From assembly GCA_003508835.1 (NCBI GenBank), contig PUFA01000712.1, positions 41,152 through 105,151 on the forward strand: a stretch of DNA of 64,000 nucleotides, in the 5' to 3' direction. Numbering within the stretch: position 1 is the stretch's first letter; each line of letters begins with the position of its first letter. The notes beneath the pieces are model-generated. The model had not been told where the DNA came from, ran no database searches, and was given only the letters and a program-made list of their open reading frames with translations. Shown one piece after another: positions 20,691 to 33,134 of this stretch. The position numbers and the translations under genes are program-made. The DNA is from Eonycteris spelaea. Taxonomy: Eukaryota > Chordata > Mammalia > Chiroptera > Pteropodidae.

Positions 20691-22065
20691 CCTGGCGCCT
20701 TGACTTGTGGTCAATTATACTTCAGAGATATTAATCAGGGATTGTGTAGAAAATATCAGACTTCTCCAAAATAGCGTAATTTGATGACTATTTAACAGAG
20801 AAATATATATTGATTTGTGAGTGCAGCCTCCTGAAACACCAGAGGAGAATGAAGACCATGACCTAATGACAGTGGGATCACTGATGTCCCTGCAGAAGGA
20901 AAGATTAAGGTGGGGATGAAGCTGACCACTTGGGGATCCCTCCAGGCTGTTGTGATTCCACAGGAAGAGAACCTTGGGATCCAGCTGTCCAACACCCAGA
21001 CTTCCCTCTCTAGATGTAGGGAAGTTATCAGAAGCCCTCTGAGCAGCTTTTAGCATCTGCTGTGTAATGTAAATACTGGGTTGTGGATCTGTGGCCACCG
21101 GAGGGCGCTGTGGGTCTGACTAGAGTGTCAGTTGTCTGAGAGTGTATATATGTAATCTTTCCAGCGGGCCTCATAAATCAAGAGTGTTAGATACTCAGAA
21201 ATCCCTGTATGCAGGGGCTGTGGAAGGTTCCAGTGTGTCCCACTTAATTCTGGGGTCCAAGTCAGTGAAGAAGCTGCTGACTGAGAAGGTAGGACAGATT
21301 TCCCACCCCTCCTGAGATGGCCTTGGCCAACTTCCAACCATGGTGAGGAAGAAAGGCATGGCTTTGAGGAGTTCCTCACCTACACTCTCAGAAACTCCTT
21401 TGTACAGGAAATAATTGTAAAGAGAGCTTGGAAGAAGGGTCAGCGAGGCCATGGACGCAGACGGCAAGGCCTTAAGACTCCGGCCACTGAGCTTTCTCAT
21501 TGTGAATTACAATCTCCAGTCTATGAGTGAGGACATCCTAAAATCTTGTACCCCTGATTTTCTGCACCTAAGTTTCTGAAATCCCAAGAATACAGAGTTC
21601 TTTCCTCGCTGGAAGTTTTCTGGAGCTCGCCCGTCCTCCATGGAGGGAAGGACCCTTCCTTTCTCGCCCCACTCGCTAATGTCCACTGCATAGGAGTCCT
21701 AGGACTGAGATGCGCAATTGAGGCTCCAGCATAGGGTGAGGCCTTGCTTGCCTTTGCTTTGGGGAGGGCACTGTGCGCAATGTGTGAGGAAGGCTGATTC
21801 CTCTGTGGGGAATCCCCCCGTGGAGGAATCCCTGCCTGGGACAGCAGGGGGCGCTGCAAGACTGCTCAGGAGAGGTTCAGCTGGGGATGCTGTCAGCTGG
21901 AACCCACTCATCAGTTGTAGTCTGGTTCACTCTACCAGGTGCCCTGTAGAGCCCCTGGGGAGTCCCAGACCCAGGGTCCCATCCCCCACCCTCTCCAGAC
22001 CAACACTCAGGAGAAGGCAGACTCAGAACACCAGACGTGGCTGGGACAGCCAGTGGGAGGGACAG

Positions 22066-22073
22066 GTTTGCAT
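22066..22073 (+). promoter_or_regulatory. Degenerate octamer of V relic
   Basis: GTTTGCAT, one change from ATTTGCAT, about 100 bases upstream of the leader exon of the degraded V segment. Confidence 0.5.
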
Positions 22074-22175
22074 GAAAGAACTCCCTGCCCTGGTGTGCAA
22101 GGGGATAGAAGAAATCAGAGGTGCTCTGTCTGAGCTGAGAGGCGCAGAAGGCAGAGCCCCAGGAGCATCCTCACC

Positions 22176-22646
22176 GTGGCCTGGACCCTTCTCTTCCTCG
22201 CCCTCCTCACTCGCTACACAGGTGTCTGGATCCTTGATCTGAGAATGTGTCCTCAGGAGGATACAGCTCTCTGCCCTTCCCCTGGAGCCCAGGTCGTGTT
22301 GTCAGAACCCAGACTCACCATCCCTGAGTCTTCCTTTCCTTCATTCTAGGGACCTGGGCAAATCTGGGCTGACACAGAAAGCCTCAGCCCCAGGGTCTCT
22401 GGTCTGACAGTCACCGTCATCTGCACTGGAAACAGCAACAATTTCAGATACTATGGTGCAGGCCGGGCCAACAGCTCCTCGTTCTGTTCCTAAGACTGTG
22501 ATGCTTGGACTTTTTCGCCCCCTGGGCTTCCAGCTCGGTCATCTGGGTCTAAGTCTGGCAACAGCCTCCCTGACCATCTCTGAGCTCCAGTTTGAAGACC
22601 AGGCTGATGATTACTATTCAATGCAGGACAAAAGCCTCAGTGTTCT
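22176..22646 (+). pseudogene. Degraded IGLV pseudogene (IGLV10- or IGLV3-like)
   Basis: A leader exon of normal 46-base size (22,176-22,221) starts GTG instead of ATG and is followed by a GTGTCT donor. The V exon begins at 22,350 after TTCTAG. Framework 1 reads QAGLTQ-like (gggctgacacag), then CTGGAAACAGCAACAAT-type CDR1, with a stop and several frameshifts. Later LTISELQ and EDQADDYYS echo framework 3. The subgroup is uncertain; the NSNN motif hints at IGLV10. Not translatable. Confidence 0.7.
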
Positions 22647-22685
22647 CACGCTGCTCAACGGCTGTGGGGATGTGGGACCAACCTC
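22647..22685 (+). other. Decayed RSS of V relic
   Basis: CACGCTG, 23 bases, ACCAACCTC. Spacing is right but both elements have several changes from CACAGTG and ACAAAAACC, so recombination would be poor. Confidence 0.5.
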
Positions 22686-24088
22686 CCTCTGCATCTCCCA
22701 GGTGGCTGACACCTCATAATCATTGTCTGTGAACAACAGCAGTTGAAGGATTTATTTCTCTGCCAGGATTGAGAGTCCAGTGCTCTTACCTCAGCCCAAA
22801 TCTTGGAATCTATCAACAATGGCCCAGTCCCATCCTGTCCGCTTAAACCCATTAGCGTGTAAGAGCTGTGGCATCAGCATAAATGTCTGTGTGAAATTTG
22901 ATCACACAAACACCCATCGGTAGCACATCACTTAGATGCCCTGTAAGCAACCATGTGATGATTTTTATTTATTTAAGTAGTCTCGTTTTCAAATTAGCAT
23001 TAAATGTTCCTGTCCATATTCCTTTCCCCTGTCAGATCTCAATACAATATATACCCAGGCTGTGTGCTGACACTGCTTAAATGTTTATTAAGGGAACACG
23101 GACACATAGTAGATCCATCTCCCACACAAAGGAAAGTTTTCAGCAAGAAGGGAAAACGTTGCCGTCCATTGAAGCCGTTTAGAGAATTGCATGTGGTCTC
23201 AGTGTGTCACATTGCAGTGGGGACAAGGGGAGGGGAAGCAATTGACATGAGTCCACATGATGTAAAGGAAGGATGTAGACACGCCATTATGAAGAAATGT
23301 CCTAAGAATATGAGACTGGGAGCTTGAGGACAGACTCCTGGGCGGGAATCACTGCTCCCAGGATGCGGAGAACATGTTTGGGTGGGTGAGAATATTGACA
23401 GACAACACGGACTTACAGGGCCTCACCCATGGGAGATGCTGGGAAAGGGCGTCCTCCCCTCCCCCTTGCTGCCCCCCAGAGAAGTGTCCCAGCAACCTAG
23501 GGCTGCAGGGGATCCACAGGGAAGAGAGCCCTGGACACCTGGGTGGATCACACATGAGGAAAGAACCTGCATCCTGCACGGAAGGGGACACACCTCCATG
23601 GGGACAGTCACGGCTCTGGACCTGATCTTGTTCTGAGAGGACTTTGTATGAGACACCACCTCAGTCCTGACCACTGAGCAGCCAAGGGAGTTGGGGACAG
23701 TCACCCTGAGGACTCTGAGTGAAGCACTATGATGCCTTAGTTGAAGTGGAGGCCACATGAGTTGACACGTGGATGACCCTACGCAGGGGCAGTGGAGGGT
23801 AAAGTGAACAGACAGAAGGAGTCTCTGATGGGCTCTGCTCACCGACTCACACAATGATGTGTCTGTGGCTCGACACCAGGGAACACTCTGTCCCTTCCTG
23901 ATGTTTTGGGGGTGATCAGAGCTGGGACCAGCCACCTGGCACTGCCTGGTGCCCTCTGCTCAGGCTCACAGCTGTGACCTCCCCAATCCCTTGGGCCCCA
24001 CACAGCCCTGCACCTGCCACCATCTGACACTCTAAGGCAGAGGAGCCTGACTCTGGTCCCAGTGAGGGATCAGAAAGCTGGGGGGCTC

Positions 24089-24096
24089 ATTTGCAT
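24089..24096 (+). promoter_or_regulatory. IGLV1 octamer promoter element
   Basis: ATTTGCAT in the plus orientation 110 bases before the start codon. The same position and context (ctcATTTGCATgagtgg) occurs in all three IGLV1-like copies. Confidence 0.85.
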
Positions 24097-24205
24097 GAGT
24101 GGACCCTCCCTCTGGCAGAGCTTGAAGAGGGGAGGGAGAGACTTGGGGGAAGCTCTGCCTCAGCTGTGGGGACACAGAGGACAGGACTCGGTGATCATCT
24201 CCACC

Positions 24206-24658
24206 ATGGCCTGGTCCCCTCTCCTCCTCACCCTCCTCGCTCACTGCACAGGTGACTGGATAAGGGACAGGAGGGGAGATTGAGGCACAGGGCCCTGCTC
24301 CCTCCTCTTGTCTCTAGCCCCAGCATCACCATCTCTGTGTCTCTCCCTCTTCCAGGCTCCTGGGCCCAGTCTGTGCTGACCCAGCCGTCCTCAGTGTCTG
24401 GGGCCCCGGGACAGAGCGTCACCATCTCCTGCACTGGAAGCAGCTCCAACGTCGGGGTAACTCTGTGCAGTGGTTCCAGCAGCTCCCGGGATCGGCCCCC
24501 AAACTCCTCATCTATGGTACTAGCAGTCGACCCTCGGGGTCCCGACCGATTCTCTGGCTCCAAGTCTGGCAACTCGGCCTCCCTGACCATCCGTGGGCTC
24601 CAGGCTGAGGACGAGGCCGATTATTACTGTGAGGCATATGACAGCAGTCTCATGCTCG
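24206..24658 (+). pseudogene. IGLV1-like segment, copy 1 (frame disturbed)
   Basis: Leader exon 24,206-24,251 ([15 protein letters not shown]) and V exon from 24,356 beginning [20 protein letters not shown]. Cys23 lies in [10 protein letters not shown] missing G in CDR1 shifts the frame, so framework 2 with its Trp is read wrongly; a further net loss of two bases before RFSGSKSGN restores it. Framework 3 ends AEDEADYYC. The V exon is thus open but non-functional as written. Both lesions sit in G or C runs, and the 55.8-kb copy has the full-length version, so error is possible. Would supply a lambda V domain if intact. Confidence 0.85.
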
Positions 24659-24697
24659 CACAGTGCTCCAGGCCCATGGGGAAGTGAGACAAAAACC
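24659..24697 (+). other. RSS of IGLV1-like copy 1
   Basis: CACAGTG, 23-base spacer, ACAAAAACC: a consensus-quality lambda V recombination signal. Confidence 0.9.
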
Positions 24698-25344
24698 TGC
24701 TGACCCCTGCAACGGGGCTTCCCTGTGCAACCCTACTCTTCTTACAAGAAAGCTCGTTCCTTTTTCTTTTGGAAAATCTGAGGTCTTCGACCCATGCCAG
24801 AAAACCTGTCTACCAAGTCTGGCCAAATTGTGTGTTTTTCTTAATTGACCTGAAGTCCTGGATGTGGGGCAGGTGGACCTGGGGACAAAGTCCATGAGAG
24901 GTGTGTAGGACCCGAGGCTGTCAAACACACAGCACCTGATGGGATGTGTTAACCAACAGAAATGTGTGTTCCCACAGGTCTGAGGCGGGCAGTCGAAGAC
25001 AGAGGTGTGGGCAGGTAGGTCTCTCCCGAGGCCTTGCTCCTTGGCTAGCAGATGGCTGTGTTCTCCCCGAGTCCTCACATGGCCTTCTCTGTGTGCGCGC
25101 TCACCCCTGGTTTCTCCTCCTCTTCTCATAAAGACACCGGCCCTACTGATTAGGGCACCACCCGCATGAGCTCCTTTACCTTAGTTACCTCCTCATTTCC
25201 TGGTCTCCAGAGGACTGTCACTGCGGGGTGAGGGTTTCCACATGGGTTTGGAGGGAACACAGTGCAGTCTACATCACGGGGTCAGGACAAGGCCAGGGAC
25301 GCAGATCCAGCTGTGTCTGACTCAGGAGAGCGTCTATGCAGAGG

Positions 25345-25465
25345 ATGCGCATCCACACCATGTACTGAACACCTGCTATGTGCCTGACTTGGGTCTAGGA
25401 GCTCGGGATACGGTGTGGACAAGCAGGAGGGGCCTTGTGCTCAGGGAGCTGACACTGCCTGGGAC
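25345..25465 (-). mobile_element. L2 LINE 3' end relic
   Basis: The + strand reads 'tactgaacacctgctatgtg', then 'ggtctaggagctcgggatac' and 'gctcagggagctgacac', the reversed L2 3' tail. The duplicated cassette has the same relic near 57,000-57,110. Confidence 0.65.
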
Positions 25466-25949
25466 AGGATATATGAGTCAAAATATTGTGTCCTCAGGCT
25501 GTTTTCCCACCTGGGTACAAAATGCCTCTGTGGGACCAGGCATCACATGCACACAACAAACCCTCGGAAAGATAGAGGCTCATCCCCTAACACACTGGTC
25601 AGGAACCGTGGTCTTCAGCATGGCTGGACCCGATCACTCACACACCTCCTTGGCACCATCATGATGACCAGGGAGGAGAGGTCTGATTGTTTGGTTACAC
25701 AGCACCTGTCTGGTTGGAACTGGGATCAGTCACAGACTAACCACAGGCCTGGGAGATTTCGGGTCCAAGAGAATTTAAAACATGATGAACTTTCAGCAAA
25801 TACATCCCACCACACACATCACACTCTCCTCACCCCCATCGTTAGTTCTAGTTGGGACACTGTGGACACTGGGATCTGGCAGGACACAGGCCAGGCTGTC
25901 CCTGTCTCCTAGAGCTGCGGCTTGCTCACTGACCATTCTATATTCCTGC

Positions 25950-28280
25950 AATAGATCAATCCCAGGCCAAGACACATTCAGCCGCATCCACGGGTATGAT
26001 CTGAAACTCAGGTAGTTCTAGGAGAGGCAGAAAGGTGGCCTCACTTCCCAGAGGCAGAAGGAAGGTATAGAAGATTCAAAACCGCTCAGTGGTGCCACTT
26101 CCATACCACCCCTGAGACCTTGATCCACTGATTACTCTGTCAAATGAGGACCAGACTCAGGGGCCAGCACTTGGAACTCTGCTCTGTCCACACCTTCATC
26201 CGGGGGTGACTTTTCCCCCAAACTGGGAACCTGCCTCTGCAGTCACCTCTGGGTCATGTCTGAGAGTCTCCACTTCGCAGGGTCATGGTCACAGGAGCAA
26301 GATGAGAGTCAGCCTGCTTCTGGTTCTTCTGTGCCTCTGCCTCTGCAGGACACGAAGTCAATTACAATACAAGAGTAGCGATAAAATTTCCTGGTTTCCC
26401 CACCTTGGAATGTCCTCGTCACCTCCTGTAATATTGTGTGTGTCCATATCATGCTATGTCCTCAGGCCAAGGGTCATTTATCTTCCCAGATTGCACCCTA
26501 TCCCTTCCGGTCTCATCTCCTGTTGCCCATCTGTTTCAACCCCAAATAACCATCTTCAGCTCATTGACATAAAAGTGTGTGTGTGTGGGGGGGGGGTACA
26601 CACAAGAAAATTAATCGTTGCGCTTAAGGACAGTCCTTGATCAAAACATTAAGTAGATTAGGGTAAAGAATCCACTTCGATCAGCTACTCATCTCTAGAG
26701 TGTCGGAGAATAATTTTGAAACGTTACACACCTGACTCTCATACAAATAAAGCGTGAATGTGCCCTATGTTTTGTTCAACTCATATTTATTGAAGAGAAC
26801 ACTGAGATGGTAAAGAATTTAAGAGAATTTTTTTTAAAAAAAGGTAATTTTATTCCATGAGGAAATGGCCAATGAGGCAAATTGTATTTCTTAGAGATAA
26901 AATGATTAATGTCTTAAGAGGTAATAAATTATAAATTTTGGATATACCTTCTCTTGTTACCAAACCTATAAACTGAGTAATTTCACTTCTGGACACACTC
27001 AAAGAAGGACGTCCAGACGTTGGGCTTTCTCCATCTCACTCTCCCCTCCGACCTTTCCCAAAGGGGACTCTGCTGTCCCTCTGTCACCTTCTCACGTCCC
27101 TTCACCTCTCACGCTCTGACACACACTCCTCCCGTCTCCCTTTCCAGAAGCTTCAGTGGATCACACAACCAGTCAGCGAGCTCAGCGACCTCACAAACCA
27201 AGCGCATCTTCTTAGACCCAGAGTCACTTGCCTGGCAGACTCTGGTTGTTCTGAATTCAAATCCTATTGTTGCTGGTCGTCCGCTCCTCCGGGGTCATGT
27301 GATTCATCTCTGTCTTCCTCTGATTATATCAGTTTGTGGACTTCACCTAAACCCTGGGACCTTTACGTCAGGCCTGTGTCCCCTCTACTCTCATGTTGTC
27401 TCTGATTCCTGCTCCCCCATGATCCCACCAACCTTTATCCCCTCCCAGAACCAGGATAAAGGGCGACCGTGGCCTCTCTGGTGACCCAGCATCGGTGTTA
27501 CAGGTGAGGCTCTGTTCGCCTCCTGTCTTTATGCTGCTTCTTCAGGGTCAGCTCCATGAGGCCGGGATGAGGTCGTCTAGCCCAGCCTGGGTTCCCCTGC
27601 CAAACACCATGCCCAACACTGGGTGCTCGGTTGACAGTTACCACTGAAGACATGTCCCTCGTCACCCAGGCCACATGGTACTGGGCCAGGATGGGGCCTG
27701 AACCTGGAGAGAGTCAGCTGTGCCCATGCTCCTGTCTCTGCCCTCAGCCTGAGAGATGCGGGGCCTCCCGCCAGGGAGAGAGCGCCCGTGGGAAGATCCA
27801 GGGCCTGTCTGGCCCCTCCCTCGTATTCCCAGTGTCGTCATTGCTTCGTTATCTACGTGAGTCATCGCTTACTTACCTCTAAGCAAGGAATATGTATCGA
27901 TGAATGAACGAAAGAATGAATGAATAATACAATTAAGTCCCCAGGCAAGTGGTTGCTTTTAACTCCTGCATTCTTCTACAGAGGAGGCAAACCATTCCCT
28001 GATTGTCTCTGCATTTTTCTCACAAATCTCTATACTTTCATCCATGACTTCAATGGAAGAAATGTAGCACAATCCATCACACAGCCATCACACTTTCCCC
28101 ACCTGACCTCACCTGTGTCAGAGGCATCCCTACCTCTCCTTGAGTCAACCTCGATCCACCTGGCTCTCCAGACTGTCCCACACTCTCCCCCTTCCTGAGG
28201 TCAGTAGGACAATTCCCTGTGTCCCACCTCAGTGCACTTGCTATTCCCACGTCAGGGCACCTGGGGGAGGGCAGGGTGTG
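25950..28280. other. Inter-V DNA between IGLV1-like and IGLV5-like segments
   Basis: No V exon recognised. Contains an AT-rich part (26,640-26,960), an L2 fragment and a CCTC-rich stretch. An ATG at 26,300 opens a short hydrophobic leader (MRVSLLLVLLCLCLC) that is discussed as a finding but is not accepted as a gene. Confidence 0.5.
27480..27640 (+). mobile_element. L2 LINE 3' end relic
   Basis: 'cagctccatgaggccgggatga', then 'caccatgcccaacactgggtgctcggt', follow the L2 3' end order of 'agctccatgagggcaggga' and 'agtgcctggcacatagtaggtgctcaat'. Moderate divergence. Confidence 0.55.
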
Positions 28281-28287
28281 GGGACAC

Positions 28288-28295
28288 ATTTGCAT
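28288..28295 (+). promoter_or_regulatory. IGLV5 octamer promoter element
   Basis: ATTTGCAT 98 bases upstream of the start codon, in the shared context acacATTTGCATg also found before the second IGLV5-like copy. Confidence 0.85.
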
Positions 28296-28392
28296 GAGCA
28301 GCTTCTCCTTTGTGAGGCCATCTGGGAGGGGATAAGAGAGGCCTGGGCAGCCCAGAACCAGATCTGTGGGCTAAGAAGTGGCCGAGTGCACC

Positions 28393-28842
28393 ATGGCCTG
28401 GACCCCAGTCCTCCTCGTGCTCCTCTCTCTCTGCACAGGTAGGGACAGGACCCAGAGACCCAGGACAGCTGCACCCTGACCCTTCTGTTCACTCTGTCAT
28501 GTCTGTGTTTGCAGGTTCCCTCTCGCAGCCTGTGATGACTCAGCCGCCCTCCCTCTCTGCATCTCTGGGAGCATCAGCCAGACTCACCTGCACCCTGAGC
28601 AGTGGCTTCAGTGTTGGCAGCTATTACATTAACTGGCACCAGCAGAAGCCAGGGAGCCCTCCCCGGTATCTCCTGGCCTATAAGTCAGACTCCGATAAGT
28701 ACCAGGGCTCCGGGGTCCCCAGCCGCTTCTCTGGATCCAAAGACGCCTCGGCCAACGCAGGGCTTCTGCTCATCTCCGGGCTCCAGCCTGAGGACGAGGC
28801 CGACTATTACTGTGACATATGGGACGGCAACTCTAAGAGTGA
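28393..28842 (+). CDS. IGLV5-like V segment, intact
   Basis: Leader exon 28,393-28,438 ([15 protein letters not shown]) with GTAGGG donor; V exon from 28,515 after TTTGCAG. The mature domain starts [20 protein letters not shown], with Cys in LTCTLSSG, Trp in [16 protein letters not shown], the long framework/CDR2 [19 protein letters not shown] typical of IGLV5, and DEADYYC. No stop or frameshift. It would provide the variable domain of a lambda light chain after joining to a J segment outside this window. The conserved Tyr after Trp is His, which is tolerated. One of two clearly open V segments here. Confidence 0.9.
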
Positions 28843-28881
28843 CACCGTGTTTCAGTCCCAGAAGGAAGTGAGACACAAACC
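28843..28881 (+). other. RSS of IGLV5-like copy 1
   Basis: CACCGTG, 23 bases, ACACAAACC. The critical CAC is kept but the fourth base is C instead of A, so recombination may be reduced. Confidence 0.8.
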
Positions 28882-29466
28882 TCTGTGCTCTCCAGGCCTG
28901 TTGCAGTCACACCTGCTGGTGTCTGTGACCAAGTCCTGCTCCGTGGTGACTTGTGTTGTCAGGTCTCATGCAGCACCCGCTCTCCTTAGACCAGTAGTCC
29001 TGACAATGAGCGGGTTTCTTTCCTTTCCCGTTCAGTGGCCACCGAAATCCCTGAACATGCTCCCTCTGGAGGAAACGTGCTTCACTCCAGACTTTGCTTC
29101 TGATCCAGCAGTTACCGTTCCTCCTGGAACATAAAATAATTGGATTCTAATTGTTATTGGACATGTTTCTCCAAAGTCATTCAGAAATTTCTCCACGTTA
29201 GGACTAAAACGGGGACAGGATCCCTTGAGACCCTTTTCTTCCCTTCTCACTACGGAAGGTCAGCGTTTAGGCCTTGAGAGGTCAAAAGTTGGTCACGTGA
29301 TCCCCATTTCAAGGGATATGTTTGTACCACACTCTGAAGCAAAGCATTATGTCCTGGTTCCCCGTATGAGCCTCTCACTGTGCCAAGCACCACCCCATGT
29401 CCCTCCCTGCTCCTAGCCAGGACTTGCTGCTCATTCTCTGTGCCATGAAATATCAGAAAGGCAGAG

Positions 29467-29553
29467 TCTGTCTGTCTGTCTGTCTCTCTCTCCCTCGTCT
29501 CTCTCTGTCTCTCTCTGTCTCTCTCTTGTCTCTCTCTCTCTCTCTCTCTCTCA
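29467..29553. repeat. TCTG/TC simple repeat
   Basis: TCTG units grading into a pure TC run. Copy B (about 38,415-38,440) and copy C (about 63,880-63,895) have much shorter versions. Confidence 0.9.
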
Positions 29554-31128
29554 ATCACCCTCTGAGGGGATCCTGACCCCAGGCCTTGGGAGAAACCCCC
29601 CATTAAGGGAGTGGCTGTCAGGCCCTCACTGGCTCACTTTTCCCCCTTCAACCCCAGGACTTTCCGCACTTGTCCAACCTCTCTGCTCTTGGTCTGGGAT
29701 GATATTTAGGAGCTATCAGTATTTGAGACCTAATTCTTATAAATCCATTAAATCCGTTATTAAATCCACTGAGTCCTTAACAAAAGGACGTCATCAGGCC
29801 TGAGGCAGACTGGGAACGTGCCCAGAGGGTTTCTTAGGCCAGAACTGGAGGAAGAACCTCCGTAAAGGATGAGAGCTCCATTCATCGTGATGTGCTTTTC
29901 CTATCAACCGCAGATGAGAACAATTACAAACCTAGAGTAAAAGAAGCTTAAATATATCAGAGTCAAAATAAAAAGTCCTGTCAGGGAAATTTTCAAGGGC
30001 ACCTGAGATCCTACAGAAGTAATCGAGGAAACAGATGCATTTTCCCTGAGGACATTTTGCTCTCATTGCAAAGACACTTGTAATGTGAGTGGGAACCTGT
30101 CAGGTGCCCCTTACAACAAGGACTACAGCATCAAATATCCGCCACCAAATATTTCCACTTATAAGGGTCACACAAGGAGAATTACGACTAGGATGAATTA
30201 GTGCGTTTCCTGGGGAACTTTAAGCCTGATTCTTGTTTCAAAGTCATCATGTGCTCACAACGAATCCGGGGCCAAGGCAGAAGCAAATTAAACATGAGGA
30301 AATCCTGAAACATCTGGTAACAGATGCATCCACTGATCTGCTGGAGGTCGTTAGGGACCTGAGAACTCAATGTCTTCGCCCCAGACTGCACACAGTGGGC
30401 CTTCTCCTTCTACTGCCCTGGAAAGTGACATGAGGAAGATCCACCTGCAGAAATCAGAAGCCCTTCCAGGAGAGCCAGGTGGAGTGACATGGGCTGAGGA
30501 CTGAGTTTGGAGACCAGCAGGGGGCGCAGGTGGACCGGTCCTGAGAGCTCAGGGTCTGGGCCAGGCAGGCTGGGAGAATGCTCACTGGCTCTGGCACACT
30601 TGAGCAGGCAGTGTCCCCACTGAAGTGTGACTTTCCTGCACCTGGGCCACCAGGAGCCACATGAGCACTCGGCTCTGACACACACATTTGCCTCACATGT
30701 CGTCCTTTTCCTGTCATGAAGTCATTGTCCAGACCTGATTTACAGGCAAAAATCGATGGACAATCACACAACGGAAATAAATTTGCTTGAGAAACTTGAC
30801 CTACTGTGCTGCCTGGGCACAGGATAGGACACACCTGGGAAGAGAGAGTCTCAATGCCAACAATTAGGCCTCAGCAAGCAGAGCTCTGGGACTCCTGCCC
30901 CATGACCCAGATTCCTCTCTTCTCCTCACTCACGGGACAGGAGTTTCCTTTAGGGACAAGGAAAGGATACTGGGGAGGAAGGGCATTTGCACAGCCTTTT
31001 CTCCTGGCATCTGGGCACAGGTGGTCGTTATCTATTCTCTCTGCCACATTCTGATTCCCAACCAGGGTCCTGGGTCACATGGTGGCTCTGCCATCCTCAT
31101 AGCCTAAGTTTTTGGTTACAAAATGCTT

Positions 31129-31129
<1 letters not shown>

Positions 31130-31168
<39 letters not shown>
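31130..31168. repeat. (TA)n microsatellite
   Basis: About 19 TA units. The equivalent place in copy B near 40,040 has no such run, so expansion followed the duplication. Confidence 0.95.
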
Positions 31169-31171
<3 letters not shown>

Positions 31172-33021
31172 TGGACATGTAGCCTGATGTTCTTTTCTCA
31201 TTTTAGAAAATCTGTAGAATGCAAACCAATGGGAACAGAATCCAATTTGAAAATTACAATTCAATCTCATTTATGATCATAACCATCATTGCACAAAGAA
31301 CTCCACATAAGAGAAAAAGAATCCATTGTATCAAAAGAAAAATTCACCTTGGCCCCCAGGGAGGATTTGGGCTGAGGCTAGGGTACGTGCGCCATCTCTG
31401 GGTGACGATGCACCAGGACTGTGGGGGACAGCAGGTGTGAAGAGGTGGTGGTCAGCCTGCATCAGCCTGTCCCCTCAGACAGAAAAGCACCTCCCAGAGG
31501 AAGCTCCTCCCTGAGTCAGGCAGTGTCACTCAGGACCCCCAGGGGGCGCTGCTCTGTCTCCTTCCTGCACGTGAGGGCCTCCAGGGGCCCTGGGTGCATC
31601 TCCCTTACCAGCCTGTCACCCCTCCATTCCACCCTGGCTCCTAATCCCCACCCAGATCTGCCCCAGGGGCGACACTAATGGGACCCATGGTGCCTAGAGG
31701 ATGCCCGAGACAGTGTGCACGGTGGCAAACCTCAGGGAGCCCTGCTCTAATTCCAACCAGAAAACGTATTGATTATTGTGAAATAAATGCTTTATCCGTC
31801 TGTCATTCTTTCAGTGGTATTTTTTTTACTAGTCTGTTCTTTCTTGTTTTTTTATTTTATAGGGACTTTTAAAAAATATTGTTTGTTCTCAGCTTTCTCA
31901 TTTTTTCTCTTTTTTTGTCAATACCTCACATCTCAAAATTCGATAGATATGAAATTACTTATTTTTCTCTACACTACTCGATGTATATGTGCATTAAAAA
32001 TTGATTTACTATGAATTTTTTTATCTGACTTACATTGAAGCTCTCCAACACAAGTGTAGAGGGAGGAAAATAATCACGCAAACTTGATTAAACAGATACT
32101 TTTCCCATAATTCCAAAATGGATACCACATCATTTTTTTACTTCACATTTTGATTGACACCAGTCACGTGTCCTCTTCCCTAATGGCTGGAGACCTTTTC
32201 ACTTCCTGCTCCTCCTCCTCACATCTGAGCCCCTTCTCTAGCCTCCCATTTCATCTGGTCCACAGCAGACTAGGAAGAGAAAGGAGTTTTAAACTGGTAT
32301 ATGATTTTCAGGGCAACTTGGTGACACACAGCCTTGTTCTTATGTCTGATTACGAGACATGTGTTTTCCTTTTTTCTTGTAATTGATACTCTGAGGACTT
32401 TCATCATTTCATGGTGACACTGTGAAATTACCCTGTAATGTGACCTTTCCTACTCAACATCTGCAAGTGCAGGAGGCTGTGCCATTTAACCCGTGGCTTC
32501 TTAGCACAGAGGGGCGACTCCATCGTCCCTGTGGGCGCACCTCTGCGTCGACACCGGCAGTCCTGCTCTGCTCCTGCGCTGCCCCTGGGACACGGGCCAG
32601 GGCTCCTCAGGGGAAGACCCCTGACCCCACACCCCGGTCACAGACTCTGGCGGTTTCCAGAGGACTCACTGCCGGACGGAGGCTGACAGCTAAGCTCATT
32701 CAAAGAGGACAAGAAGGGATTTCACTGAGGAAGGTAGAGATATTCTTAGGGATGGGGTTACATCTGGGATGAACCAGCATGCTGGGGCTGTCAAGCAGAC
32801 ACACCCATCCCATCACTCAGATCTGGCTCTAGAGAGAAAAAATTGAGGTCTGAGGTCACATGAGAAGAAGGGACATTGATTTGGTGACAGGCATCAAACC
32901 CTTCACTCAGTGTCTCAATCACTTTATAGTCATCAGTCAATGTGAGGGCCCAGCTGCCTCTCTCAAGATCTCCCCCAGGGGACATCAGGGCGACTCTGGG
33001 GCAGGAAGACAGAGAAAGCTG

Positions 33022-33029
33022 ATTTGCAT
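33022..33029 (+). promoter_or_regulatory. IGLV8 octamer promoter element (copy A)
   Basis: ATTTGCAT in 'ctgATTTGCATgagg', 113 bases upstream of ATG, with a TTAAAAGG TATA-like box near 33,064. Confidence 0.85.
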
Positions 33030-33134
33030 GAGGCGCCTTGTCCTCCTAATGAGCGTGGGAAGCTTAAAAGGCCCCAGGACACCATATTTCAGCCCAGGAG
33101 TCTGAGGAGGCCGCGTCTTGTGAGTGTCCCCACC

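Larger units (their letters stand above)
20711..25950 (+). repeat. IGLV1 duplication cassette, copy A
   Basis: Blocks 20,711-21,960 and 22,985-25,950 match 51,980-53,215 and 54,605-57,570 respectively, in the same order and orientation. Between the blocks this copy has a degraded V segment, while the other copy has about 1.4 kb of unrelated DNA. Confidence 0.8.

Noticed and set aside
29467..29553. CRISPR-like or satellite array
   Set aside because: Plain TC/TCTG microsatellite without unique spacers.
30500..30540. Recurrent 'cagggggcgc' blocks as CTCF sites
   Set aside because: Several cassettes have 'ccagcagggggcgc'-type words (30,518, 39,427, 31,540, 40,428, 21,845, 53,106) that resemble CTCF cores, which would make sense in an Ig locus. 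They are suggestive but I could not score the full motif, so they are not listed as features.
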